DNA from: a bacterium
GTDB taxonomy: Bacteria > Krumholzibacteriota > Krumholzibacteriia > Krumholzibacteriales > Krumholzibacteriaceae
Assembly: GCA_020350885.1 (NCBI GenBank)
Contig: CP070727.1
Location: 3,410,764-3,446,883 of the forward strand
Reading direction: 5' to 3'
Length of the DNA: 36,120 bases
Part shown: positions 1 to 8,364 of the stretch, in pieces
Position numbering within the stretch: position 1 is the first letter of the stretch
Layout: each line of letters starts with the position of its first letter
The notes under the pieces: model-generated
What the model was told of the DNA's origin: nothing
The model's input: the letters and a program-made list of their open reading frames with translations, nothing else
Databases searched by the model: none
Translations under genes and position numbers: made by a program

Positions 1-88
1 GATTGTTCAATAGGTATTCGGTTGTTTATTCCGCAACGCCATAGAGCGGAAATGAAGCGGATCCGTCAGAGGAAGAGGTGTTTACGAA

Positions 89-943
89 ATGCGTACCTTA
101 GTTGCTCTTATTATTGTAGCGATTCTCGTCTGCCCCCATCGGGCGGACCTGTACGGTAAGGATCGTGGAAAGGAGGATACCGTGAAGGTACCATCCGGTG
201 GTCCGGGTGTTCTCCCTCTCGAGGACATCACGATCACCGTTATCTACGATAACCGGGTCTACCGGGATGGCTTCGAGCCGGCCTGGGGATTCTCGTGCCT
301 CATAACGGGGACCGAAAAGTCGATCCTCTTCGATACGGGTGGCGAGGGTGCGATCCTGATGCGGAACATGGAACGGGCGGGGATCGATCCTGCATCGATA
401 GATCTGGTTTTTCTTTCTCACGGGCACTGGGACCATACGAGGGGGCTCGGCCATTTCTTCGAGAAGAACAAGGAAGTATCCGTCTACTGTCTGAAGGCAT
501 TTCCCGAGCCGTTCAAGGAGGTGGTGCGGGACGCCGGCGCCGGGCTCATCGAGGCGGATGAGCCTGCAGACCTCTGTCCGGCCGTCCACTCGACGGGAAC
601 GATGGGCCGGCGGATCAAGGAGCATGCGCTCGTTCTCGATACCGATCGCGGGCTCATCGTCATCACCGGCTGCGCCCACCCTGGTATAGTGAAGATCGTT
701 GAACGGGCAAAAGAGAAATGGAAGAGGGATATCTTCTTCGTCATGGGCGGATTCCATCTGATGGAGCATACACGGAAACAGTTCGACGGGATCATCGCCG
801 ACTTCCACAAGCTCGGGGTGCGGTATGCGGCGCCGTGTCACTGTACGGGCGATGGGGCGATCGAGGCCTTCAAGGCGGATTACGGGGATCACTTCGCCCT
901 GATAGGCGCGGGACGGGTCCTTACGGCCGAGGACTTCGACTAA
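89..943 (+). CDS. Exported metallo-beta-lactamase-fold hydrolase (COG1237-like)
   Basis: A 284-aa protein with an N-terminal hydrophobic stretch (residues about 3-16), probably a signal peptide. The metal-binding signature HGHWDH is at 111-116. Further family motifs are GCAHPGI (194-200), GGFHL (220-224) and PCHCTGD (249-255). This set is typical of the COG1237 branch, often annotated as dihydropterin-type (RFAP synthase-like) MBL proteins; the real substrate is unknown. The motif His and Asp residues are intact, so a metal-dependent hydrolase is likely, acting outside the cytoplasm if the signal is real. It stands alone, about 155 bp before the next gene, which has its own promoter. I see no convincing promoter in the 88 bases upstream. 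Confidence 0.85.
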   Translation: MRTLVALIIVAILVCPHRADLYGKDRGKEDTVKVPSGGPGVLPLEDITITVIYDNRVYRDGFEPAWGFSCLITGTEKSILFDTGGEGAILMRNMERAGIDPASIDLVFLSHGHWDHTRGLGHFFEKNKEVSVYCLKAFPEPFKEVVRDAGAGLIEADEPADLCPAVHSTGTMGRRIKEHALVLDTDRGLIVITGCAHPGIVKIVERAKEKWKRDIFFVMGGFHLMEHTRKQFDGIIADFHKLGVRYAAPCHCTGDGAIEAFKADYGDHFALIGAGRVLTAEDFD

Positions 944-1044
944 TGGATCCGTGGAGAAGGATCCGGGTAAGTATCATTGCGGCCAGGGATTTCGAGTATC
1001 AAAATGTAATTCAAAATATTAATTTAAATATATAAATATTATCA

Positions 1045-1073
1045 TTTACAAATATATCCTCACACTGTATATT
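1045..1073 (+). promoter_or_regulatory. Sigma70-like promoter for the DUF255 gene
   Basis: TTTACA (1045-1050), a 17-base spacer, then TATATT (1068-1073). It lies in an unusually AT-rich block (about 1000-1098) within GC-rich surroundings, which could act as an UP element. The inferred transcription start is near 1080, about 19 bases before the ATG at 1099. Confidence 0.7.
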
Positions 1074-1098
1074 TTAATAAGGTTACGAAGGTATTTTT

Positions 1099-3234
1099 AT
1101 GGAAGATAAGGATAGCATTCCTCGGGAGCCTGTCGGCACGGGGGGCCGGCCGCCCAGCAAGCGGCTCGCCGGCGAGAAGAGCCCCTATCTGCTCCAGCAT
1201 GCCGGGAATCCTGTCGATTGGTACCCGTGGGGGGAGGAGGCATTCGAACAGGCGAAGGCCGAGGACAAGCCGGTCTTCCTCTCAATCGGCTACTCCGCCT
1301 GCCACTGGTGCCACGTGATGGAGGAGGAGTCGTTTGCGGACGGGGAGGTTGCTGCTCTTCTCAATGAGCACTTCGTCTCGGTCAAGGTCGACCGGGAGGA
1401 GCGTCCCGATATCGACCATATCTACATGGCCGTCTGCCAGGCGATGACCGGCTCGGGCGGCTGGCCACTCACGATCATCATGACGCCTGAGAAGAAACCG
1501 TTCTTTGCAGGCACCTATATTCCGAAACAAAACCACTTCGGCCGTATGGGCCTTGTCGATCTCCTGCCGCATATCGCCGAGGTCTGGCGGGAGGACCGGG
1601 AGGAGCTGCTGAAGGCGGGTGAGCGTGCCGGTGAGTTTCTGCAGCGGATGTCAACGGGGATTGGGAAGGCGGAGCTGAGCGATGATCTCTTCACGGGTGC
1701 CCTCGATTGGTTCCGCCGGAGCTTCGACGAGCGTCACGGCGGCTTCGGGTCGGCACCGAAGTTTCCCTCACCCCATCAGCTATCGCTGCTTCTCAGGCTG
1801 TGGCGGCGCACGGGGGATGCGGTGGCGCTCGAAATGGCAACGAAGACGCTCACGGCGATGCACCGGGGCGGGATCTTCGACCAGCTCGGCTTCGGGTTTC
1901 ACCGCTACTCGACCGATGCACGCTGGCTCGTCCCCCATTTCGAGAAGATGCTCTACGATCAGGCGATGCTCGCGATCGCATTCCTCGAGGCGTACCAGGC
2001 GCTGGGAGCGGGTAATGATCGCGAAGCAATGGCAACCGCCGCACGGCAGATCTTCAGCTATGTTCTCTTCGAGATGACGTCCCCCGAGGGAGGTTTCTAT
2101 TCATCGGAGGATGCCGACAGCGAGGGGCAGGAGGGCAGGTACTACCTCTGGAATCCGGCACAGATACGTGAAGTTCTCGGGGAGGAAACCGCCGGTCGGA
2201 TCACGAGGTTCTTCGGAGTTACAGAGCACGGGCACATCGAGGGTGGAAGCGTCCTGAATATCGGGGGCGAGATCGATCGGTTCGCCGCAGATGAGGGGCT
2301 CTCCCGGGAGGAGTTCGCCGCACACTTCGAGGAGGCCCGGCAAAGACTCCTCACAGCCAGGACCGCTCGGACGAGACCCGCCAGGGATGACAAGATCCTC
2401 ACCGACTGGAACGGTCTCATGATCGCCGCCCTCGCCAGGGGCGCACAGGTGCTCGACGAGCCTGCGTATAGACAAGCCGCCTCGGACGCCGCTGCATTCA
2501 ATCTACGGAAGATGCGACGGTCTGACGGGAGGCTCCTTCACCGCTACCGTGACGGTGAGGCTGCGATCCCGGCCTTCATCGACGACTATGCGTTTCTCGC
2601 CTGGGGGCTCATCGAGCTCTACCAGACGACATTCGAGCCGGTCCACCTTCGGGAAGCTCTGAGGTTGACCGAAGATATGATCACGCTCTTCTGGGACGGC
2701 GAGCGGGGGGGATTCTACCTCACAGGCTCGGATGCAGAGGAGGTGCTCGCCAGGCCGACCGATATCTACGACGGAGCGATCCCTTCCGGCAACTCGGTGG
2801 CGGCCCTGAACCTGCTGCGCCTTGGAAGGATAACGATGCGCCGTGATCTCGAGGAGAAGGCGCAAATGCTCATGCGGCGCTTCGCATCAACCGTTGAGAA
2901 CGCACCGACGGCATTCTCACAGTTCCTCGTGGCGCTGGATTTCGCCCTCGGTCCAAGCCGGGAGATCGTAATCGTGGGAGATCCGGAGGCGGACGACACG
3001 GTACGCCTGCTCGGGACGGTACGGGAGAGGTTCATGCCGGATACGGTCGTCATCGTCACGGGCGAAGGCGAGCGGAGTGAAGAGATGACGGCACTTATGC
3101 CGGCGCTCGAGCTCATGAGGATTGTCAACGGCAGGACGACGGTATATCTTTGTGAGAACTTCAGCTGCAACTTTCCCGTGAACACTGTCGAGGAACTGGC
3201 CACATTACTCGATGGCCGGAAAAAGAAGGAGTAA
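1099..3234 (+). CDS. DUF255 thioredoxin-domain protein (YyaL/SPATA20 family)
   Basis: A 711-aa protein of the family with an N-terminal thioredoxin-like domain and a C-terminal (alpha/alpha) six-barrel resembling cellobiose epimerases and mannosidases. The thioredoxin-like part carries CHWC at residues 68-71, preceded by the family motif beginning [10 protein letters not shown]. Length is normal for the family. There is no signal peptide, so it is probably cytosolic. The biochemical role is not established; thiol chemistry combined with a sugar-binding-type barrel is the family description. It is transcribed from its own promoter and is followed within a few bases by a small membrane protein gene, probably the same transcript. 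Confidence 0.9.
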   Translation: MEDKDSIPREPVGTGGRPPSKRLAGEKSPYLLQHAGNPVDWYPWGEEAFEQAKAEDKPVFLSIGYSACHWCHVMEEESFADGEVAALLNEHFVSVKVDREERPDIDHIYMAVCQAMTGSGGWPLTIIMTPEKKPFFAGTYIPKQNHFGRMGLVDLLPHIAEVWREDREELLKAGERAGEFLQRMSTGIGKAELSDDLFTGALDWFRRSFDERHGGFGSAPKFPSPHQLSLLLRLWRRTGDAVALEMATKTLTAMHRGGIFDQLGFGFHRYSTDARWLVPHFEKMLYDQAMLAIAFLEAYQALGAGNDREAMATAARQIFSYVLFEMTSPEGGFYSSEDADSEGQEGRYYLWNPAQIREVLGEETAGRITRFFGVTEHGHIEGGSVLNIGGEIDRFAADEGLSREEFAAHFEEARQRLLTARTARTRPARDDKILTDWNGLMIAALARGAQVLDEPAYRQAASDAAAFNLRKMRRSDGRLLHRYRDGEAAIPAFIDDYAFLAWGLIELYQTTFEPVHLREALRLTEDMITLFWDGERGGFYLTGSDAEEVLARPTDIYDGAIPSGNSVAALNLLRLGRITMRRDLEEKAQMLMRRFASTVENAPTAFSQFLVALDFALGPSREIVIVGDPEADDTVRLLGTVRERFMPDTVVIVTGEGERSEEMTALMPALELMRIVNGRTTVYLCENFSCNFPVNTVEELATLLDGRKKKE

Positions 3235-3240
3235 GTGAGA

Positions 3241-3984
3241 ATGAAACGATTCGGTTGGCAGATGATACTCGGAATCTCACTGGTGGTTCTATCCGCCGTT
3301 CTCTACTTCGTGCACTACCTGGTCTTTCACGATGCGCACCATATCTTCATTTACATGGTCGGCGATGTCGCGTTCGTACCGATCGAGGTGCTGCTCGTCA
3401 CGCTCATCATCCACCGGCTGCTCATGGAGCGGGAGAAACGCATCAAGATGGAAAAGCTCAACATGGTGATCGGCGCCTTCTTCAGCGAGGTGGGTATACA
3501 GCTCCTCGAGGTCTTCTCACGACTCGATCCGAACGCATCCCGGATCGGCAAGCAATTGATAGTCACGAACGATTGGGATGACAAGCGGTTTCATGAGCTC
3601 ATGAAACGCTACCAGCGTTACGAGTACGAGATAGAGATAGACACGGGCGGTCTCGAGGATCTCAAGCGGCTTACCATCGGGAAGCGGGAGTTTTTGCTGC
3701 GCCTCATGGAGAATCCGAACCTTCTCGAGCATGACCGTTTTACCAGGCTCCTCAGGGCCGTATTTCACCTGACCGAGGAGCTGGAGAACCGAAAGGAAAT
3801 CAAAGACCTCCCGGATTCCGACATCAGGCATCTCACGGGGGATGCACGCAGGGTCTACGTCAATCTCCTCTCGGAGTGGCTCAGCTACATGCGGCATCTC
3901 CTGAAGAACTATCCATATCTCTTCTCGCTCGCCGTTCGCACGAATCCGTTCGATCCCGAGGCCTCACCGGTTGTGGCAGGTTGA
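3241..3984 (+). CDS. Two-TM membrane protein of unknown function
   Basis: A 247-aa protein. Two hydrophobic segments (about 8-29 and 34-60) are followed by a charged, mostly helical cytoplasmic region of about 185 residues. I do not recognise the domain. The ATG at 3241 is preferred over the GTG at 3235 because the GGAG just before it then has normal spacing. The gene begins directly after the DUF255 stop codon and is probably cotranscribed. A helical cytosolic part tethered by a helical hairpin would fit a scaffold or sensor, but nothing in the sequence shows which. Confidence 0.7.
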   Translation: MKRFGWQMILGISLVVLSAVLYFVHYLVFHDAHHIFIYMVGDVAFVPIEVLLVTLIIHRLLMEREKRIKMEKLNMVIGAFFSEVGIQLLEVFSRLDPNASRIGKQLIVTNDWDDKRFHELMKRYQRYEYEIEIDTGGLEDLKRLTIGKREFLLRLMENPNLLEHDRFTRLLRAVFHLTEELENRKEIKDLPDSDIRHLTGDARRVYVNLLSEWLSYMRHLLKNYPYLFSLAVRTNPFDPEASPVVAG

Positions 3985-4090
3985 CGGTATGAGAGGATTC
4001 CACTAAGGTCGGTTCGATGTACATGCCTCCCGCTGCATACGGTACAATCGAGCGGATTTTCCACTGTCTAAAACGGAGGATTGTACAGAC

Positions 4091-4561
4091 ATGAAGCTCG
4101 AGGAGAAACAGAAGGCGCCGGATTTTTCCCTGCCGGACCAGAACGGCACGACACATAAACTGTCCGACTACAGGGGCAGGTGAGTGGTCGTTTATTTCTA
4201 TCCGAGGGATAATACGCCGGGATGCACGAAGGAAGCCTGTGCATTCAGGGACAGCCACCCGGATTTCAAGAAACTAAAAGCGGTCGTTCTCGGGATCAGC
4301 GTCGATTCGGTGAAAAGCCACGACAAATTCGCTACGAAGTACGAGCTCCCCTTCACACTTCTCGCCGACGAGGATAAGAAGGTAGTGCGGGCATACGGTG
4401 TCTGGGACAAGAAGAAGTTCATGGGAAGGGAGTTCATGGGAACGGTCAGGACCACATTCCTGGTCGATCCCGAGGGGAGGATTGCCAGGATCTACGGGAA
4501 GGTCAGGCCCGCAGAGCATGCCGATGAGATCCTCGAGGATCTCAAGGACCTCGGAGCCTGA
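4091..4561 (+). CDS. bcp: Bcp/PrxQ-type peroxiredoxin with in-frame TGA at codon 31
   Basis: Thiol peroxidase of the Bcp family, which reduces hydroperoxides with thioredoxin. From the ATG at 4091 (GGAGG at 4076-4080) the first 30 codons give a normal Bcp N-terminus (KAPDFSLPDQNG, then LSDYRGR). TGA follows at 4181-4183, and the frame continues with VVVYFYPRDNTPGCT to the stop at 4559-4561. Counting the TGA as one residue puts the peroxidatic Cys at 45 and the second Cys at 50, the same numbering as in E. coli Bcp, so the upstream part is the true N-terminus. A GTG restart at 4184 directly follows the TGA but would lose the first beta strands. Nonsense mutation, sequencing error or readthrough are all possible; neighbouring genes use TGA as a stop. 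Confidence 0.75.
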
Positions 4562-4589
4562 TCGCAGCCTCCCCCGGACGGTTGTGCAT

Positions 4590-5315
4590 ATGAGCACGAA
4601 CGGTACGCAAGATCATATCGCCTATCTGGATACACTGGCAGCGCATCGGCGGAAACCCGGCCGTCCATTCGTGACCCTGAGCTACGCACAGAGCCTCGAC
4701 GGCTGCCTCTCCGGTGCCCACCGCCGGCAGTATTCGTTGAGCGGCGAGGAGGCCCTCGCATTTACACACCGGTTGCGTGCCTGGCACGATGCGATCCTCG
4801 TCGGTATCGGCACGGTCACAACGGATGATCCCCACCTTACGGTACGGCACGTCTCGGGCAGGAATCCGCAGCCGGTAGTATTGGATTCGACGCTTCGGTT
4901 TCCATTGACGGCGTATCTTCTCGGCGGACATCCCATGGCACCGTGGATCATGACCACGCTCGAATCGGACATAGAGCGTGAACGGGTCCTCACCGAAGCA
5001 GGTGCCAAGGTCTTTCGTTTGCAGTCGAACGAGAACGGCCGCGTCGCTGCCGGCGCCGCCCTCGAAAAGCTCGCCGGTCTGGGAATCGAACGCGTTATGG
5101 TCGAGGGGGGTGCGGGGATCATCGGGAGTTTCCTCGTGCGGCGGCTCGTCGATGTGGTGATCATCACGATCAGCCCCATGATCGTCGGAGGTGTTCGGGC
5201 GATCGATCTCCCCGGGGATGTGGCCGGCTCGGCCCTGCCGACACTTTCTGCGATTAGGGTCCTCCGGATGGGAAAGGATATGGTGCTCATAGGGGAACCC
5301 CGGTGGGAGGACTGA
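4590..5315 (+). CDS. RibD C-terminal-type (riboflavin pathway) reductase
   Basis: A 241-aa protein with the dihydrofolate-reductase-like fold of RibD-C/Rib7: VTLSYAQSLDG at 28-38, an NADPH-loop motif VGIGTVTTDDPHL at 71-83, and VEGG at 171-174. Members reduce the ribosylaminopyrimidine 5'-phosphate intermediate of riboflavin synthesis with NADPH. The N-terminal deaminase domain of bifunctional RibD is absent, so it is a stand-alone reductase as in archaea and fungi, or a paralogue acting on another substrate. The start is ATG 4590 (GTG 4584 is possible); the ribosome site is weak. It follows the peroxiredoxin by 28 bases. No other riboflavin gene is in the window. A 6-bp hairpin at 5354-5369 lies downstream without a T-run. 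Confidence 0.8.
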   Translation: MSTNGTQDHIAYLDTLAAHRRKPGRPFVTLSYAQSLDGCLSGAHRRQYSLSGEEALAFTHRLRAWHDAILVGIGTVTTDDPHLTVRHVSGRNPQPVVLDSTLRFPLTAYLLGGHPMAPWIMTTLESDIERERVLTEAGAKVFRLQSNENGRVAAGAALEKLAGLGIERVMVEGGAGIIGSFLVRRLVDVVIITISPMIVGGVRAIDLPGDVAGSALPTLSAIRVLRMGKDMVLIGEPRWED

Positions 5316-5434
5316 TCCGGGCCGGTGACCGGGGCATCTGAGGGAATTCAAGCGCTCCCTTCCGGGAGCCACTTGTTCGATTCGCCGATCGGTGATATCG
5401 TCGTACGGTACGGCGGGATAGGGCGAGGTTTTCA

Positions 5435-6334
5435 ATGCCGAGAAAAACCGGCAGGAAAAAAGGAACCGAAACGAGCCCCTTCGGGACACGCGGCAGGATC
5501 AGCCACGATTCGTCGCGTTTCTACGGGAGCCGCCTGTACGAAGGGATCGATAGCGGCAAAGAGGTGGAATATATCGAGAATGAAATCCCCCCTGAGATCC
5601 TGGACCGGATCTACTGCAAGTCGAGTGAGTGTATGGACGAGCTTCCCGACTGCTCCGTTCATCTCATGGTGACTTCACCACCCTACAACGTCACGAAGGA
5701 ATACGACGGTGACCTGAGCCTTTCCGAGTACAGGGGGCTTCTTCGAACGGTCTGGCGGGAGACGTATCGGGTGCTTGTTCCCGGCGGGCGGGCGTGTATC
5801 AATGTGGCGAATCTCGGACGGAAGCCATACATACCCCTTCACGGGCACCTCATTTCGGATATGGGGGAGATCGGCTTTCTCATGCGTGGTGAGATCATCT
5901 GGAACAAGGCCTCGAGCGCCGGCTCGTCGACCGCCTGGGGAAGCTGGAAATCGGCCGTCAATCCGGTTCTCAGGGATGTGCACGAATACATCCTCATCTT
6001 CTCGAAGGATGCCTTCTCGAGAAGGCGAGAGAAGGGCAAGCAGAATACCATCCGGCGTGACGAGTTTCTCGAGTGGACCAAGAGCGTCTGGACCTTCCCC
6101 GCCGTCCCGGCAAAGCAGATCGGTCACCCCGCACCGTTTCCCGAGGAGCTGCCCCACCGGCTGATGCAGCTCTACACCTTCGAGGGGGACATCGTGCTGG
6201 ACCCCTTCGCCGGAAGCGGGACAACCTGCCTTGCGGCGCTAAAGGACGGGCGACGCTATATCGGCTACGAAACGGATCAAACGTACATTTCGCTTGCAGA
6301 AAAGCGCATCTCATTATATAATAATGACTTGTAG
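5435..6334 (+). CDS. Orphan beta-class DNA methyltransferase (N4-cytosine or N6-adenine)
   Basis: A 299-aa site-specific DNA methyltransferase. Catalytic motif IV is TSPPY at 80-84, and the SAM-binding motif I DPFAGSGTT is at 256-264 near the C-terminus. This order (IV before I) defines the beta class, and a Ser-Pro-Pro-Tyr centre is most often found in N4-cytosine enzymes. The target-recognition region is probably about 160-215, rich in Trp, Ser and Arg. HPAPFPEELPHRL (231-243) fits motif X. No restriction endonuclease gene is adjacent, so it may be a solitary regulatory methylase. The first 50 residues are basic and polar. Recognition sequence cannot be read from the protein. Confidence 0.88.
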   Translation: MPRKTGRKKGTETSPFGTRGRISHDSSRFYGSRLYEGIDSGKEVEYIENEIPPEILDRIYCKSSECMDELPDCSVHLMVTSPPYNVTKEYDGDLSLSEYRGLLRTVWRETYRVLVPGGRACINVANLGRKPYIPLHGHLISDMGEIGFLMRGEIIWNKASSAGSSTAWGSWKSAVNPVLRDVHEYILIFSKDAFSRRREKGKQNTIRRDEFLEWTKSVWTFPAVPAKQIGHPAPFPEELPHRLMQLYTFEGDIVLDPFAGSGTTCLAALKDGRRYIGYETDQTYISLAEKRISLYNNDL

Positions 6335-6440
6335 AGATGCAAACTGCGGTTCGGCCACCTGCAGACCGCCCACAGGTGTCCCACGAACCTCAGCAGGGCT
6401 GATCTCCACACACGCCACTCTCAACGTAACACCTTTTTTT
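6334..6440 (+). ncRNA. Structured segment with T-run after the methyltransferase gene
   Basis: Nested complementary pieces: GAGAT (6334-6338) with ATCTC (6402-6406); CTGC (6344-6347) with GCAG (6393-6396); GGTTCG (6348-6353) with CGAACC (6384-6389); CACCTG (6356-6361) with CAGGTG (6373-6378). Together these give 21 base pairs in 73 bases. A run of seven T (6434-6440) follows about 27 bases later. It could be the 3' end of the methyltransferase mRNA or a small RNA; I do not recognise a family. Confidence 0.4.
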
Positions 6441-6563
6441 ACAGTTAGTTGTGATTTTGCCAAATTTTGTTTACACTTGGAACGAAATCTGCATTTTACC
6501 AGGGTAGATTAGGGTGACACACCTGTTCCTGTAACAGGCGCCGGAGCGTAACATCACATAGGG

Positions 6564-6598
6564 ATCCTCCGGGCTCGAGGCCCGGAGGATGTTTTTTT
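6564..6598 (+). terminator. Intrinsic terminator with possible alternative pairing
   Basis: A perfect 11-bp stem, ATCCTCCGGGC (6564-6574) with GCCCGGAGGAT (6580-6590), 5-base loop, then seven T (6592-6598). CCGGAG at 6541-6546 can pair instead with CTCCGG (6567-6572) inside the 5' arm, so an antiterminated form is conceivable. A further hairpin, CCTGTT/AACAGG, lies just upstream at about 6522-6538. Confidence 0.8.
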
Positions 6599-6615
6599 GT
6601 ATCCGGCTTAGGGTG

Positions 6616-6637
6616 TTATTTATCAGTGAATAAATAA
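6616..6637. repeat. AT-rich inverted repeat
   Basis: TTATTTAT (6616-6623) and ATAAATAA (6630-6637) are perfect complements around a 6-base centre. It lies in the gap before the SAM methyltransferase gene and could be an operator. Apart from this and the two structured segments upstream, I see nothing else in 6335-6965. Confidence 0.35.
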
Positions 6638-6965
6638 GATAACGGCACTCTCTCCACGAGACACTCCGTTCTCCCACGACTCCACCGGCCCCGGCACCCG
6701 CTGAACACACCAAAAATCCTGTTGCAATGTTCTAAACGGCCCGGTAGTATCGAGGTGTGATATTGCGCCCCTAAGGTCGTCAAAACGCTAAAATCGATCA
6801 CATATCGAAGCTGAAGGGTCGTCGAACAACGCTGGGTGCGTTCGCGGGCGTTTTCAACTCTCGATCTCGGGAGGGATCGGTGGTGGGTTGCTGTCACCAT
6901 TGGCGTGGGGCGGTCGTGTGCGCTCGATTGGCTGTGAAGGAGGACCAGGTGGGGAGGTGATCAGG

Positions 6966-7751
6966 ATGGAAAGCATTCATTATCATTTCACACAGATCGC
7001 CAGCAAGTACGGTGATCTGCGAACGACCGACGAGGAACCGATACTCTTCATAAGGGAATTGCTCGAGGATAGGCCGGTAATCAGGGCGGCCGATATCGGC
7101 TGTGGTGTGGGGAGGTATGTCGTAAGGTTCTTTCATCATTTCGGTAACAGGCTTTATCTCGCCTGTATCGATTCGAATGAGTGCATGCTCGATACGCTGC
7201 GTTCGAATCTGACCAGCGGGCGGATCAGGAACTTTTCGGTCATCAGGGCGAGGGCGGGGGCGATCCCGCTCCCATCGGATTCGCTCGATTGTGTGATGAC
7301 GTTCAATGCGGTACACCATTTTAGGCTCATGGATTTTCTCGAGGAGAGCTCTCGGGTGCTCGTGCCCGGCGGTTTCCTCGTCATCTATACACGGCTCAGG
7401 AGTCAGAACAGGAAGAACATCTGGGGCAGGTATTTCCCCGGTTTCAGCGAGAAGGAGAAACGTCTCTACGAGCTGGACGAGCTGAAATCGGCTATCAAGA
7501 AGGTGAAACCCTTGAAACTCAGATCAATCGAGTTCTTCCGGTTCAATCGGACGGCCACGCTCGAAGAACTGCTCAGGCGGGCCGCCAACCATCACTACTC
7601 GACCTTCCATCTCTACGAAGAGAGGGAGTTCGCAGAGGCCCTCGAGGGTTTCGAACGAAACGTGCTGCGCACTGTTGAGAATCCCGGGGAGGTATTCTGG
7701 AGAGATCTGAATGTCATGCTCGTCATGAGGAGGGTGAAGCCGCAGGCGTGA
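6966..7751 (+). CDS. Class I SAM-dependent methyltransferase (Methyltransf_11 type)
   Basis: A 261-aa protein. Motif I, ADIGCGVGRY, is at 42-51. The acidic residue after strand 2 lies in ACIDSNE (66-72), the motif IV-like FNAVHHF at 113-119, and the post-motif strand VLVPGGFLVIY at 131-141. This is the UbiE/BioC-like small-molecule methyltransferase pattern. The substrate is not evident; the C-terminal about 110 residues are specific. ATG 6966 is chosen over upstream in-frame codons because GGAGG lies 8 bases before it. The gene is monocistronic, between terminators at 6564-6598 and 7833-7869. Confidence 0.85.
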   Translation: MESIHYHFTQIASKYGDLRTTDEEPILFIRELLEDRPVIRAADIGCGVGRYVVRFFHHFGNRLYLACIDSNECMLDTLRSNLTSGRIRNFSVIRARAGAIPLPSDSLDCVMTFNAVHHFRLMDFLEESSRVLVPGGFLVIYTRLRSQNRKNIWGRYFPGFSEKEKRLYELDELKSAIKKVKPLKLRSIEFFRFNRTATLEELLRRAANHHYSTFHLYEEREFAEALEGFERNVLRTVENPGEVFWRDLNVMLVMRRVKPQA

Positions 7752-7832
7752 TGAAGAAAGATTACGGCTGAATCGGCCTTCAGAGGTTGCGATCCCCCCA
7801 AGCGGTGGATATGTGAGAGCGGGGATCGTGTT

Positions 7833-7869
7833 GGGCCCGGTGACCGGAGGGAACCGGGTCCGTTTTTTT
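7833..7869 (+). terminator. Intrinsic terminator before the V-ATPase operon
   Basis: A 9-bp stem, GGGCCCGGT (7833-7841) with ACCGGGTCC (7853-7861), contains one G-U pair. The loop is 11 bases and seven T follow at 7863-7869. It ends the methyltransferase transcript. Confidence 0.8.
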
Positions 7870-7903
7870 AAGTTAGCGTGATGCGAAACGGTGACCCACG
7901 GAG

Positions 7904-7932
7904 TTGACAGCGCGACCCCGCTTCAGTATACT
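7904..7932 (+). promoter_or_regulatory. Strong sigma70 promoter of the V-type ATPase operon
   Basis: Consensus TTGACA (7904-7909), exactly 17 bases, then TATACT (7927-7932). Transcription is expected to start near 7939, giving a leader of about 55 bases before the first gene (7995). It is one of the best matches to consensus in the window. Confidence 0.85.
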
Positions 7933-7994
7933 GGTTTGATCTTATTTCCAGGATCGCCTGCCGAGTCGATCTATCTTGAATATCAGGAGGAGAA

Positions 7995-8315
7995 TTGAAA
8001 GAGGTCGTCAAAAAGATTATCGAGACCGAGCAGGAGGTGCGTCAACGGATCGAGGAGGCGCGCACGGAGGCCCAGTCGATCGTTCGGGAGGCCGAGGCGA
8101 GGAGCCGTGAGATGACCGAGGAGAGCCGCCAGATGGCGGTCCGGGAGGCGCAGGAGCTCGTCGAGCGGCTGAAGCGGGAGGCCGAGGAGGAGCGGGACCG
8201 CCAGGTCGAGCAGGTGAAGGGGGGCGGTGAGGAGCTGCTGGCGAAGAAGCAGCGCGAGATCGACCGTGCCGTGGAGCGAGTCACAAATCTCGTGCTCGGG
8301 ATCGGAGAGGATTGA
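7995..8315 (+). CDS. atpH: V-type ATP synthase subunit H/G (peripheral stalk)
   Basis: A 106-aa, almost entirely charged heptad-like coiled coil rich in Glu and Arg, as expected for the H (or G) subunit that pairs with subunit E to form the peripheral stalk of A/V-type ATPases. There is no hydrophobic membrane anchor. The start is TTG at 7995, with AGGAGG at 7985-7990. It is the first gene of the operon, the usual position for this subunit. The sequence is low in complexity, so the family call rests on length, coiled coil and position rather than on motifs. Confidence 0.8.
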   Translation: MKEVVKKIIETEQEVRQRIEEARTEAQSIVREAEARSREMTEESRQMAVREAQELVERLKREAEEERDRQVEQVKGGGEELLAKKQREIDRAVERVTNLVLGIGED

Positions 8316-8364
8316 GCGCACTCCGCTCAACCGATAGATACGGGCGACAACAGGTATCGAACGC

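Noticed and set aside
30..52. Inverted repeat TTCCGC / GCGGAA near the left edge
   Set aside because: Only 6 bp with an 11-base centre and no T-run; the upstream context is outside the window.
3981..4009. Promoter TTGACG-17-TAAGGT before the peroxiredoxin
   Set aside because: The -10 element is a poor match, so I do not list it.
4181..4183. TGA as a selenocysteine codon in the peroxiredoxin
   Set aside because: The position is not the peroxidatic or resolving site; both are present as Cys at 45 and 50. I see no clear hairpin right after the TGA resembling a bacterial SECIS element.
5354..5369. Hairpin GCTCCC-TTCC-GGGAGC as a terminator after the reductase gene
   Set aside because: Only 6 bp and no T-run; the methyltransferase gene follows closely, so termination is not supported.
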